64,000 bases of DNA. Origin: Microbacterium sp. GTDB taxonomy: Bacteria; Actinomycetota; Actinomycetes; Actinomycetales; Microbacteriaceae. A program made the position numbers and the translations under genes. The notes below the pieces were generated by a model. That model was given only the letters and a program-made list of their open reading frames with translations. It searched no databases and had not been told where the DNA came from. The stretch spans positions 496,001-560,000 of the forward strand of contig JAITLK010000002.1 of the NCBI GenBank assembly GCA_031277945.1. The letters run 5' to 3'. The stretch's first letter is position 1; every line of letters begins with the position of its first letter. Below are positions 29,401-35,419 of this stretch, piece by piece.

Positions 29401-30712
29401 CCGACGCCTTCTTGTAGATGATCGCCGTGGTGATGACGTCTGTGATCGCGGGGTCCTGCAGTGCAGCCGGAGTGGAGACGTACGCCCACTCGTCCGATCC
29501 AGCCGCCTCGTTGAGGCCCGCGACCAGGTCGGCCACCGCCGTGTCGACGGGCTTGCCGAAACGGATGCCGTTCTCGATCTCCATGAGTCCGACGATGTCG
29601 GCGTCGAGTCCCTGGATTCCCGCGATGATCTTCGACCGCTGGATCTGGAACAGCTCCGCGGTGGCTGCACCGCGAGCGTTCGAGTCCTCGCTGCGCAGGG
29701 TGGTGAAGTAGTTCAGGACGTTGTAGGTGGCGACCTTCAGGTCTCCGCCCACGCTCGGCGGGGAGGCGGGACGTTCGCCCGCCGAGACGAACGTCGGCTT
29801 GTGCGATGCGTCGCTGCTGTCATCGATCGGAACGACGGGCTGCAGGCGCCAGTTGTCGAAACCGTACTGGAGGATGAGCCCCTCGGTCGGGAACTGCACG
29901 GCGTCGCCGTTGCGGACCACGTCGTCCTTCGTGAAGTACGGCTGCTCCCCGGGATGCGAGGCGTTGGTCACCTGCGCCGACCAGCCGTCGTCGAGGAGGA
30001 TACGGTGCGCGGCGTTCTCCGCCGTGATCGCAGCTGCGTCCGCCCCCGGGCGGGCGAGCTCGGTGGACTTGACCGCGAGCTCCTCCCCCGCGCTGAGCCA
30101 GAGCGTGCCGTAGTTGTACAGTTCGTGGCTCGACGACAGTCGGTAGGTACCGGCCGGCGCGACGAGCATGTTCTCGTACTCCTCCCGGTCCGCGCCGAGA
30201 ACCGAGTCCGACAGGGTCACGGGGGCCGGAACACCGACGCCCGCCGTGACGACCGCCACGCCCGCAGGAGAGGTCACCGAGATCTGCGTCTGGGCGAAGT
30301 ACTCGCTCACCTTGCCGGTGACCGAGACGAGGTCACCGCGTTCCAGGGTGACCGCGTTGTTGCCCAGGAACACGAAGATGCCGTCGGATGCGCCGGCCGT
30401 CTTGATGTCGCCTCCGGTGCCCTGCGTCTGAATGACGATGCCGCGGTAGCCGCCCTGACGATAGTCACCCGTCACCACGCCCTGCACGGTGACGGTCTGG
30501 CCGTTCAGCGGGGACGCATCCCCGCTCCCCTGCACCTCGGCGATGGTGTGCGTGGCGTCAGCGGCGAAGGCAGGGCCCGCTGCCAGGCCGCCGCCGACAC
30601 CGGCGACAAGCGCGGTCACGGTGGCTGCGGCGAACAGGGTCAGGCGTCGATGGCGTGGACTCGGCGGCGCTTCCAGCGCACGCCGAACGTCGCCCGTCTC
30701 GGGGTGATTCAC
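26486..30712 (-). CDS. Cell-wall-anchored ExeM/NucH-type nuclease fused to 5'-nucleotidase
   Basis: A 1408-residue secreted enzyme. The start is GTG 30712, with GGAGGA five bases upstream. A signal peptide ends at about residue 50 (AGPAFA-AD). An OB-fold NucH region (about 52-160) is followed by an endonuclease/exonuclease/phosphatase domain (325-625: KVATYNVLNYF, LMEIENG, LGDFNAY, SSDHDPALVGL). Next is a UshA-type metallophosphoesterase/5'-nucleotidase (638 to about 1165: TINDFHGRI, AAGDLIGAS, GNHEFDQG, AHTHLAY, FLASGGDNF). Two Ig-like regions, a Thr/Pro-rich stalk and an LPTTG sortase signal (about 1374) with membrane helix and RRR tail complete it. It would degrade extracellular DNA to nucleosides and phosphate. 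A phosphate-starvation role is inferred. Confidence 0.94.
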   Translation of the reverse strand: MNHPETGDVRRALEAPPSPRHRRLTLFAAATVTALVAGVGGGLAAGPAFAADATHTIAEVQGSGDASPLNGQTVTVQGVVTGDYRQGGYRGIVIQTQGTGGDIKTAGASDGIFVFLGNNAVTLERGDLVSVTGKVSEYFAQTQISVTSPAGVAVVTAGVGVPAPVTLSDSVLGADREEYENMLVAPAGTYRLSSSHELYNYGTLWLSAGEELAVKSTELARPGADAAAITAENAAHRILLDDGWSAQVTNASHPGEQPYFTKDDVVRNGDAVQFPTEGLILQYGFDNWRLQPVVPIDDSSDASHKPTFVSAGERPASPPSVGGDLKVATYNVLNYFTTLRSEDSNARGAATAELFQIQRSKIIAGIQGLDADIVGLMEIENGIRFGKPVDTAVADLVAGLNEAAGSDEWAYVSTPAALQDPAITDVITTAIIYKKASVAPVGDSVTVPVDETVWGNAREPIAQTFQAHDKTFSVIVNHLKSKSPPDKTTPEPADEQGFFNADRVAQAQQVLQLASTVETASGSSDILLLGDFNAYAQEDPIRVFADAGWTDLVPALAPAQHTYTFNGELGSLDHILASPSFATSVSGAGVWSINSAEWGDRAYNYAATDAGTPFRSSDHDPALVGLTLASAPAEPVDIQVATINDFHGRIEAGGASAGAASLATAVKELRAENPNTIFAAAGDLIGASTFTSFIQKDEPTIDALNAAGLDVSATGNHEFDQGWADLRDRIQDRADWEYINANVFLKGTDDHALAPSWVKEIDGVRVGFIGAVTEDLPTLVSPAGIAELDVRGIVDSVNAVASELTDGDDANGEADVLLLLVHEGATTTDVSSITPESALGRIVYGVSPAVDAIVSAHTHLAYNHVIDGRPVISAGQYGENMGVMQIQVDPTTKELLSITNEVRPLTKDGAPIATPDPDVQKIVDDAKAEADKLGAVSVGSITGDFNRAVRSDGTSENRGGESTLGNFVADVQRESTDADIAFMNPGGLRTDLRYASSGAGDADGNVTYREVATVQPFANTLVTLTLTGAQVRAVLEQQWQPATASRPFLKLGVSKELTYVYDPAAPAGSHIGEILLNGKKLDESASYVVAVNAFLASGGDNFTVFAEGTSAADTGRTDLQSMVDWFAEHKTATPDLVQRAVGVSMPTAPVGGYLPGDTFDIALSSLSFSTTETKPATVQVSLGDAVVGTADVDVTPVDATDEVGRASVTVTVPTGVSGTQELVVTAGDTIFTLPIEVAAVAPTPVLSLSAAEVRAGESVTVNGSGFAAGEVVALELHSEPVALGDATADAAGAFSVEVTIPADTSAGDHTIVALRADDTAVSAPLVVTAAVTPTPTPTETTGPTPTPTETTGPAPTSTSAPTAPAPVPSATGSLPTTGTDPFPALAIGLLVLAVGAGIMIARRRAQQS

Positions 30713-30999
30713 GTGTTCCTCCATGGTTGGTGGGCGCACCGATCGGTGCACGATCGCGCTCCGCTGCGAGACAGGCGCGACCTGCCTCCGACCGTAGGAG
30801 AGGAACGCGATTCACGGAAGAGACCTGCCGGGCGTTCTCCCAGCGTTCACCCAAACGCGCACCTGCGTCAGCGCCTGGTGCTCACATGCGCATCGCACCC
30901 CGGACCGGTCACAGCGGCACCACGGAGACGGGAGGGGTCGCGGTGGGAGATGGAAGTGACACCGCCGAATGCGCTTCCCGGTGCGTTTCCATCTTCCAG

Positions 31000-31060
31000 A
31001 CGGCAGCGATGCTCTGGCACGACGGCAGCGATGCTCTGGCATGACGGCAGCGGTGCCCGG
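31000..31060. repeat. 22-bp tandem repeat in the nuclease upstream region
   Basis: Two consecutive 22-bp copies (31000-31021 and 31022-31043) differ at one base, and a partial third follows to 31060. The core is ACGGCAGCGATGCTCTGGCA. The 385-base stretch 30713-31097 otherwise shows no gene; it holds the upstream region of the nuclease gene and the tRNA terminator. Confidence 0.8.
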
Positions 31061-31069
31061 AAACACGAA

Positions 31070-31091
31070 AACCCCCGGCTAGCCGGGGGTT
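31070..31091 (-). terminator. Terminator after tRNA-Val(GAC) copy 1
   Basis: The perfect palindrome ACCCCCGGC-TA-GCCGGGGGT is followed on the reverse strand by TTTTC. It lies seven bases downstream of the tRNA 3' end. Confidence 0.88.
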
Positions 31092-31097
31092 CATCTG

Positions 31098-31169
31098 TGC
31101 GCGATACTGGGATCGAACCAGTGACCTCTTCCGTGTCAGGGAAGCGCGCTACCGCTGCGCCAATCGCGC
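31098..31169 (-). tRNA. tRNA-Val(GAC), copy 1
   Basis: Reverse-strand cloverleaf with acceptor GCGCGAT/ATCGCGC, anticodon arm CTTCC-CTGACAC-GGAAG, and T-arm ACTGG/CCAGT. CCA is not encoded. Identical to the copy at 31417-31488, including part of the 5' flank. Confidence 0.97.
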
Positions 31170-31206
31170 CCGAAGGCTGTTCAGTTATGGGGGATCTCTC
31201 CCACCG

Positions 31207-31279
31207 AGCGGATGACGAGACTCGAACTCGCGACCCTAACCTTGGCAAGGTTATGCGCTACCAACTGCGCTACATCCGC
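31207..31279 (-). tRNA. tRNA-Gly(GCC), copy 2
   Basis: Same 73-nt sequence as copy 1, with anticodon loop TTGCCAA. CCA is not encoded (the flank after the discriminator T is CGG). It lies 37 bases upstream of tRNA-Val(GAC) copy 1 and is probably co-transcribed with it. Confidence 0.97.
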
Positions 31280-31376
31280 ATGCCGTCTCGCGACGACTCC
31301 TCCACTTTACCCGACGATCAGCCGGCGACCGAACACGCGCCCCGCCCGGGTGAGTCGGACTCGCCGCAGCGAAACG

Positions 31377-31410
31377 ACGAAGCCCCCACGATCTCTCGTG
31401 GGGGCTTCGT
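31377..31410 (-). terminator. Terminator after tRNA-Val(GAC) copy 2
   Basis: A 15-bp perfect stem (ACGAAGCCCCCACGA and complement) with a TCTC loop, six bases downstream of the tRNA on the reverse strand. Confidence 0.88.
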
Positions 31411-31416
31411 CTTCTG

Positions 31417-31488
31417 TGCGCGATACTGGGATCGAACCAGTGACCTCTTCCGTGTCAGGGAAGCGCGCTACCGCTGCGCCAATCGCGC
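31417..31488 (-). tRNA. tRNA-Val(GAC), copy 2
   Basis: Sequence identical to copy 1. The adjoining CGAAGGCTGTTCAGTT is also shared, showing that the Val unit was duplicated with its upstream flank. Confidence 0.97.
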
Positions 31489-31512
31489 CCGAAGGCTGTT
31501 CAGTTGTGGTTG

Positions 31513-31583
31513 AGGTGACAACGGGATTCGAACCCGTGTAAACGGCTTTGCAGGCCGGTGCCTAGCCGCTCGGCCATGTCACC
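31513..31583 (-). tRNA. tRNA-Cys(GCA)
   Basis: Reverse strand: acceptor GGTGACA/TGTCACC, anticodon loop CTGCAAA, T-arm ACGGG/CCCGT with TTCGAAT loop. It sits between tRNA-Gly copy 3 and tRNA-Val(GAC) copy 2 in the same direction. Confidence 0.97.
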
Positions 31584-31632
31584 ATGTGGCTCAAGCCACG
31601 TGAGGGGATCCTTGACAGATCCATCCCACTCG

Positions 31633-31705
31633 AGCGGATGACGAGACTCGAACTCGCGACCCTAACCTTGGCAAGGTTATGCGCTACCAACTGCGCTACA
31701 TCCGC
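31633..31705 (-). tRNA. tRNA-Gly(GCC), copy 3
   Basis: Identical to copies 1 and 2 over 73 nt; CCA not encoded. First gene of the Gly-Cys-Val transcript. Confidence 0.97.
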
Positions 31706-31854
31706 ATTGCCGCTCAGTTGCCCTTGCGACTCGGACAACACTACCCGAGACCTGCGCACAGACCAAACTAGAACCGGTTCGCGCGTGTCGCCCGTTTTGG
31801 TCAAAAGCGCCCCGATTGATCCGCTAGTATCGAAGAGTGCTCGCGAGAGCATGA

Positions 31855-31927
31855 GGGCGATTGGCGCAGTTGGTAGCGCGCTTCCTTCACACGGAAGAGG
31901 TCATCGGTTCGAGTCCGGTATCGCCCA
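31855..31927 (+). tRNA. tRNA-Val(CAC), island insertion target
   Basis: Forward-strand cloverleaf: GGGCGAT/ATCGCCC acceptor, anticodon arm CTTCC-TTCACAC-GGAAG, T-arm ATCGG/CCGGT. CCA is not encoded. A TAGTAT box at 31825-31830 is a plausible -10. The 3' 48 bases of this gene recur at 35211-35258. Confidence 0.97.
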
Positions 31928-31973
31928 CAGAGAGAGCCCCGTCAGGACGGAAATCCTGACGGGGCTTCTTCGT
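31880..31973 (+). repeat. attL-like direct repeat (tRNA 3' end plus terminator)
   Basis: 94 bases matching 35211-35304 with three mismatches, including 55 consecutive identical bases across the T-arm, acceptor 3' strand and start of the terminator hairpin. Just outside, 31986-32007 carries GTGGGGC twice, which may be integrase arm sites. Confidence 0.85.
31935..31966 (+). terminator. Terminator of tRNA-Val(CAC)
   Basis: AGCCCCGTCAGGA and its complement form a 13-bp stem with loop CGGAAA, followed by TCTTC. The same hairpin, slightly diverged, is part of the downstream repeat copy. Confidence 0.9.
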
Positions 31974-32063
31974 TCCTTGCTGACGGCGTGGGGCCAACGT
32001 GGGGCAGACCGCTCCACTACTGCGCCTCACCTGGTGTCCGCTCCCCCGACTGCGGTCCATCCC

Positions 32064-32216
32064 ATGACCACCATGAGAGGCGCGATCCGGCCGCGCACCA
32101 TTCCCGGCGAGTTGACCCCGGCCACAGCCAACGGCGCCGGCTACGACACCGCGTATGCCTCCCTACAGGCTCAGGTGCCTGACACGCACCTGCTGCTTTA
32201 CGTCCTGGTCGACTGA
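32064..32216 (+). CDS. Small hypothetical protein of the island
   Basis: A 50-residue ORF, MTTMRGAIRPRTIPGELT continuing to LLLYVLVD. It is the first open frame after the left repeat. No domain or good Shine-Dalgarno is visible. Its 3' end overlaps the convergent ORF by 19 bases. It could be a chance ORF. Confidence 0.4.
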   Translation: MTTMRGAIRPRTIPGELTPATANGAGYDTAYASLQAQVPDTHLLLYVLVD

Positions 32217-32512
32217 GGCCAACGTTCCCAGTCCTCGGCAGACGTGTAGGCGCCACCCTTCGGCCCGTGCGAATCGAGATAGGCCTGGTGGATCCGTGAG
32301 CAGGTGTCCGCAAGGGTGAGCCCCCACCCGATCAGCCTCCCTCGATACTCAGCCCGGTAGCGAAGCCCATCGACAGTGCGCCGCAGCTGCACGTCCCCGT
32401 ACTGATGATCGAGCGAGTCGATCATCACCCAGTGCGCGCGCTCGACCTCGGTGGCGCTGAGGATCGGATGCCAGGTCACACCCACCACGGTAAGCGCGGC
32501 CACCGACAACAA
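32198..32512 (-). CDS. Small hypothetical protein of the island
   Basis: An open frame of 104 codons from TTG 32512. The part from the internal ATG (MIDSLDHQYGDVQLRRTVDG) to the end, about 75 residues, looks protein-like, with WGLTLADTCSRIHQAYLDSH and a Trp-containing tail (EDWERWPQ). No family is recognised. The true start is uncertain. Confidence 0.45.
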   Translation of the reverse strand: MLSVAALTVVGVTWHPILSATEVERAHWVMIDSLDHQYGDVQLRRTVDGLRYRAEYRGRLIGWGLTLADTCSRIHQAYLDSHGPKGGAYTSAEDWERWPQSTRT

Positions 32513-32670
32513 CGACAGAGGGGCAGACCCGCCCCCCCTTATGAGATCTGCAGCTCTCCCGGGCCGTTCGCGGTGTCCATCAACCCCTCATCGGTGGACA
32601 GACGCGCGTCGGAGACAGTTCTTGGGCTGTCCGCACATCAGTCCCGAGACCGATAGGAATGTGAAACACT

Positions 32671-33374
32671 ATGCGCAAGATTCGAGTGGGGCTGGCAGCC
32701 GCCGATGCCGTAGCCCTCGCATTGACAGGCTCAACCACCGCGAACGCTGATGAACTGAGCGACACAGACGCAGGTGACATCGTGATGATGTACGAAGTCG
32801 ACGGCCAACTCTTCCCCGCGGAGCCTGTCTACCCCCCCCCCAAAAAAAAACGGACAGCAACGGGCAGGCATCGTCCTCACCCGACACTGTCGTTCCTTAC
32901 CTGATCGACTTTCCACAATGGGTGAGCTGTTTCTCGCTCAACAACCCCCAGTCCAACCCGTACGCGAGCTACACGGTGTACAAAGACGGAGCCCAGTACG
33001 ACTTCAACCTGAGGTGCGGAGAGCATTTCGGCCCAAACAACGGCTGGGGATACAAGCACATCCGGGCAGAGCACGAAAAGGACTGGCAGAAGCTCTACGA
33101 CTCCGCCAAGGGAACCGGATGGGTCCCGGAAGAACAAGGTATCGAGGGCTGGGACGATCTCATGGCCGCTGGGACGGGCATGGCCACTTCGTTCTGGCTG
33201 TATGCCAACCTGCAGAAGCCGAACAACAAGGGCTGCATCATCGGCAACGTCGCCTGGTAAAACACCAAGACATGGAAGAAAGTGATCGAAACGTCGGTAC
33301 TGGTGAGCTTCGCCAGGGACAGTGACCGGCTCATCACCTCATTCCCGGTCGAGCTGTCGCGCTCGAGCTGCTAA
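32671..33374 (+). pseudogene. Secreted toxin-like protein, frame broken at a C10-A9 tract and by a late TAA
   Basis: ATG 32671 starts a signal peptide (MRKIRVGLAAADAVALALTG ... ANA-DE), then DAGDIVMMYEVDGQLFPAEP up to the tract at 32832-32850. One added base there (or two removed) joins the next frame: DSNGQASSSPDTVVPYLIDF, SYTVYKDGAQYDFNLRCGEH, then GWGYKHIRAEHEKDW (His codons at 33057 and 33072) and WDDLMAAGTGMATSFWLYA. TAA at 33258-33260 interrupts, but the same frame continues with NTKTWKKVIETSVLVSFARD and ITSFPVELS to TAA 33372. The G.GYKHI...H core and the ITSFP-type end resemble secreted nuclease-toxin domains; this is an inference. Restored length is 234 residues. Two lesions favour a decayed gene. 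Confidence 0.7.
32832..32850 (+). repeat. C10-A9 homopolymer tract inside the secreted-protein gene
   Basis: Ten C followed directly by nine A, within coding sequence. This is exceptional for a genome of this GC content. It is the exact point where the reading frame is lost, so length change by slippage would switch the frame. Confidence 0.95.
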
Positions 33375-33445
33375 GCAACACCTCTTCATGGACCGTGCGG
33401 GGTTCTGGATCGCGAGACATGCGACCCAGGACCCCGCACAGTCAG

Positions 33446-33847
33446 TTACGCCGAAGAGGACGGATCGAAACGGTCAAGGATTTCGTACCGCCACCACAGC
33501 CGTTCCTGAAGCTCACGGTACAAACGGCGCCCCTCGTCCAACCACCATTCAGGTTCGGACTCCGCCACCCAGTGCTTGGGCGGATCGAAACGGTCAGCCC
33601 AGTAGGTGTGCCATGACATCAGGCGCGTCCGAAGCTCGTCCGGGACCTCACCGTCAAGGTCGATCTCCCCGTCGCCGCGATGCCAGATACCGGTGACCCC
33701 GCCATACTCCGGCTTCATCTCCACAGTCAAGATAGTGCCGTCCGTCAGGAGCCGGTGCCGCGCAATCGCCTCCTCCGCAGTCGCGAACGAAGGCACTGCA
33801 ACCTCACCCCAGGACTCAGGGTCGACCGTCCACTCTTCGATCTCCAC
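33446..33847 (-). CDS. Acidic small protein convergent to the toxin-like gene, possible immunity partner
   Basis: A 133-residue protein from GTG 33847 (VEIEEWTVDPESWGEVAVPS), rich in Trp, Asp and Glu (DGEIDLDGEVPDELRT, ESEPEWWLDEGRR). The frame is open further upstream, but that part is Arg-rich and lacks protein character. It converges on the toxin-like gene with a 71-base gap. Acidic, soluble, single-domain proteins beside secreted toxins are often immunity proteins. No family is recognised, so the role is a guess from context. Confidence 0.6.
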   Translation of the reverse strand: MEIEEWTVDPESWGEVAVPSFATAEEAIARHRLLTDGTILTVEMKPEYGGVTGIWHRGDGEIDLDGEVPDELRTRLMSWHTYWADRFDPPKHWVAESEPEWWLDEGRRLYRELQERLWWRYEILDRFDPSSSA

Positions 33848-33943
33848 CAACCCAGCGTAGACACCGGCACATCCACACCTCAACGGCGCAACACCCAACC
33901 CGCCCGAGCGGCGGTGATTGGCACGTGTGCGAGAGGAGAGAAG

Positions 33944-33973
33944 GGCCTCCTGCCTTTCCCGAGGCAGGAGGCC
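33944..33973. terminator. Strong hairpin in the island
   Basis: A 12-bp perfect stem GGCCTCCTGCCT/AGGCAGGAGGCC with loop TTCCCG. A second, weaker hairpin (GAGGGG/CCCCTC) lies at 34084-34102. The 315 bases 33848-34162 hold only such hairpins and no convincing gene. Confidence 0.7.
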
Positions 33974-34162
33974 ACGGACCCTCCGGGGGGAGGCGGGCCC
34001 GATTACCACATGTGCACGTGGCGTGAGAGCGAAACCCGATAACGCTCTCAAGAAGGAAACTACGGGACGACCGGCAATATCCCGAGGGGCTTTACACCCC
34101 TCAACCAAACTGATATCCGTCCCAGGGAATCACTGGGGGCCGCCGCACATTCGCCACGAGGG

Positions 34163-34489
34163 TTAGCGGAACGAGTCCTGGTATGCGCGAAGCACCACAC
34201 TCAGATCCCGGCCAGCACCATCAGCAAGAGCCCGCTGAATCACGACGCTCGCCCGCGCCAGCGCGTACACCCCGGACGCGGCCCCACCCGGTAGAGCGTC
34301 ATCAATCAGCAGCTTGCGCCACAACACCTCACCCTCACGAATCAACTCACTCAGCCGCGCACCGTCGTCCGTGTGCTCGATATCGTCGGCGTTGACGAGG
34401 ATCGCTGCGACCGTCCGATTCATCCGGTTCACGTTCGGAACGCTCGACCCATGAAGCGGGCCAGCGCCTCTGCTCGTATCGTTCATCAT
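34163..34489 (-). CDS. Hypothetical protein of the island
   Basis: A 108-residue protein from ATG 34489 (MMNDTSRGAGPLHGSSVPNV); a second ATG follows at once. The body is helical: VAAILVNADDIEHTDDGARL then SELIREGEVLWRKLL and VYALARASVVIQRAL. The open frame upstream of 34489 is Arg/Gly/Cys-rich and overlaps a hairpin, so it is excluded. No known family is recognised. Confidence 0.55.
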   Translation of the reverse strand: MMNDTSRGAGPLHGSSVPNVNRMNRTVAAILVNADDIEHTDDGARLSELIREGEVLWRKLLIDDALPGGAASGVYALARASVVIQRALADGAGRDLSVVLRAYQDSFR

Positions 34490-34578
34490 CGCGCCACCAT
34501 GCCCCACCCCACCCCGTGACGCCACGCCCTTGCGAAATATCGAAACCCGGTTAGCGGGACCGCTCCCGCAATGAAGAT

Positions 34579-34610
34579 GCCTCCCGACCCCAGAACGGGG
34601 CGCGGGAGGC
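34579..34610. terminator. Hairpin between two island ORFs
   Basis: GCCTCCCG pairs with CGGGAGGC, and CCCC with GGGG inside it. It lies between the 34716-34916 and 34163-34489 reverse-strand ORFs, about 105 bases after the first, and could end its transcript. Confidence 0.65.
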
Positions 34611-34715
34611 CTAGATGCCGTCGAAGCCCCCCGGCTGCGGCACCAGCCACGCCGCCAACAGCGGGCCGCCAGCAAGCATAAGCCGACACCGGCCCTCCCA
34701 CCCAAGCGGAAGAGA

Positions 34716-34916
34716 TCAGGCGAGAGGACCGGTCCTGGGAAGCGACCTTCCACCGGTCACCCCTCGGGTATGACACACCAGCGCGTCATGCGCTACGCGC
34801 CGATGTGCAGCAACCGTACCGGCTTCCACATACCGGTCCGACACGCCCTTTACAGCACGTTTCACGGGAGAGTAGCGTGCAAGCCAGCGATGCAGCTCTT
34901 CTCCCGAATCGTTCAC
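34716..34916 (-). CDS. Small hypothetical protein of the island
   Basis: A 66-residue ORF from GTG 34916 (VNDSGEELHRWLARYSPVKR, then AVKGVSDRYVEAGTVAAHRR). A GGGGGAT stretch precedes the GTG. The N-terminal half looks protein-like, while the C-terminal part is low-complexity. An ATG three codons upstream (MGGWVND) is an alternative start. Confidence 0.45.
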   Translation of the reverse strand: MNDSGEELHRWLARYSPVKRAVKGVSDRYVEAGTVAAHRRVAHDALVCHTRGVTGGRSLPRTGPLA

Positions 34917-34941
34917 CCATCCCCCCATACGGTGAACGAGC

Positions 34942-34977
34942 AAGGCCCCCACCTCCCACCGGAGACCAGGGGGCCTT
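34942..34977. terminator. Hairpin in the island
   Basis: AAGGCCCCC and GGGGGCCTT form a 9-bp stem around an 18-base loop containing CTCC/GGAG. Its 5' arm (AAGGCCCCCACC) is repeated in the hairpin 69 bases away. Confidence 0.65.
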
Positions 34978-35014
34978 CGCACGCCACCCCGTCACAGCCT
35001 GAACCGACGAAAGG

Positions 35015-35042
35015 CCCCCACCCTCCCGAAGGAGAGTGGGGG
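35015..35042 (-). terminator. Terminator of the rightmost island ORF
   Basis: CCCCCAC/GTGGGGG plus CTCC/GGAG stem; on the reverse strand the loop is TTCG and the stem is followed by CCTTTC. It lies 18 bases after the stop of the 35060-35221 ORF, which supports that ORF being transcribed. Confidence 0.75.
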
Positions 35043-35059
35043 CGAAGACTGCGGTCTAT

Positions 35060-35221
35060 TCAGGCAGGAACGAGCGACCGGACCAGAGCCTCGACCTCGG
35101 CGAGCTTCTCAGCACCGAAGTGGGCTCCATCGCTGGTTTCCCACCATCCGACGTCGGAGTCGTATTCGTCGATGTCGATGCCCGTGAGAATCCGACGGAC
35201 CTCGTCAAGAGCTTCCTTCAC
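35060..35221 (-). CDS. Small acidic protein whose start lies in the right repeat, possibly 5'-truncated
   Basis: A 53-residue ORF read from GTG 35221: VKEALDEVRRILTGIDIDEY, then DSDVGWWETSDGAHFGAEKL and AEVEALVRSLVPA. It is clearly protein-like and is followed by a good terminator. Its first codons lie inside the tRNA-derived repeat, and the frame runs on through the tRNA fragment without a start codon suited to initiation. Recombination at the repeat may therefore have replaced its original 5' end. Function unknown. Confidence 0.55.
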   Translation of the reverse strand: MKEALDEVRRILTGIDIDEYDSDVGWWETSDGAHFGAEKLAEVEALVRSLVPA

Positions 35222-35304
35222 ACGGAATAGGTCATCGGTTCGAGTCCGGTATCGCCCACAGAGAGAGCCCCGTCAGGACGGAAGTCCTGACGGAGCTTCT
35301 TCGT
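35211..35304 (+). repeat. attR-like direct repeat (tRNA-Val 3' fragment)
   Basis: Copy of the last 48 bases of tRNA-Val(CAC) plus its terminator. One change falls in the anticodon stem (GGAAT for GGAAG), so it is not a functional tRNA. The flank 35320-35338 (GTGGGCAAACAGGGGGCAG) resembles the flank of the other copy. Confidence 0.85.
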
Positions 35305-35419
35305 TGCCGGCCGACGGCGTGGGCAAACAGGGGGCAGAGCGCGCGTCCACGGATACGGCTAACGGTCCCCGACCCAGCGCGGCGCGATGAAGGAGCGGTC
35401 CGCGCCGAGCCACAGCGAC

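Larger units (their letters stand above)
31880..35304. mobile_element. Small genomic island at tRNA-Val(CAC), no integrase inside
   Basis: The 3' part of tRNA-Val(CAC) plus its terminator is repeated directly 3.33 kb downstream, the footprint of tyrosine-recombinase integration into a tRNA 3' end that restores the tRNA. Between the repeats lie six small ORFs of unknown family, long noncoding stretches and strong hairpins, unlike the compact core genes around it. No integrase, relaxase or replication gene is present, so it is a relic, a deletion derivative, or an element moved by an enzyme encoded elsewhere. Confidence 0.8.

Noticed and set aside
26786..31513. Very long open frame on the + strand opposite the nuclease/nucleotidase gene
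   Set aside because: It is the antisense shadow of a high-GC gene and runs on through tRNA genes; composition is Arg/Gly/Asp/Val-biased with no domains, while the opposite strand has clear signatures.
35211..35304. Second functional tRNA-Val(CAC)
   Set aside because: Only the 3' 48 bases are present and the anticodon stem carries a mismatch.
34770..35390. Open frame on the + strand crossing two hairpins and the tRNA fragment
   Set aside because: Pro/Arg/His-rich with no protein character; reverse-strand ORFs with terminators fit better.
35305..35419. Possible gene remnant between the right repeat and the CDF gene (reverse strand ends ADRSFIAPRW)
   Set aside because: Too short to assign; the longer frame it belongs to is a shadow of the CDF gene.
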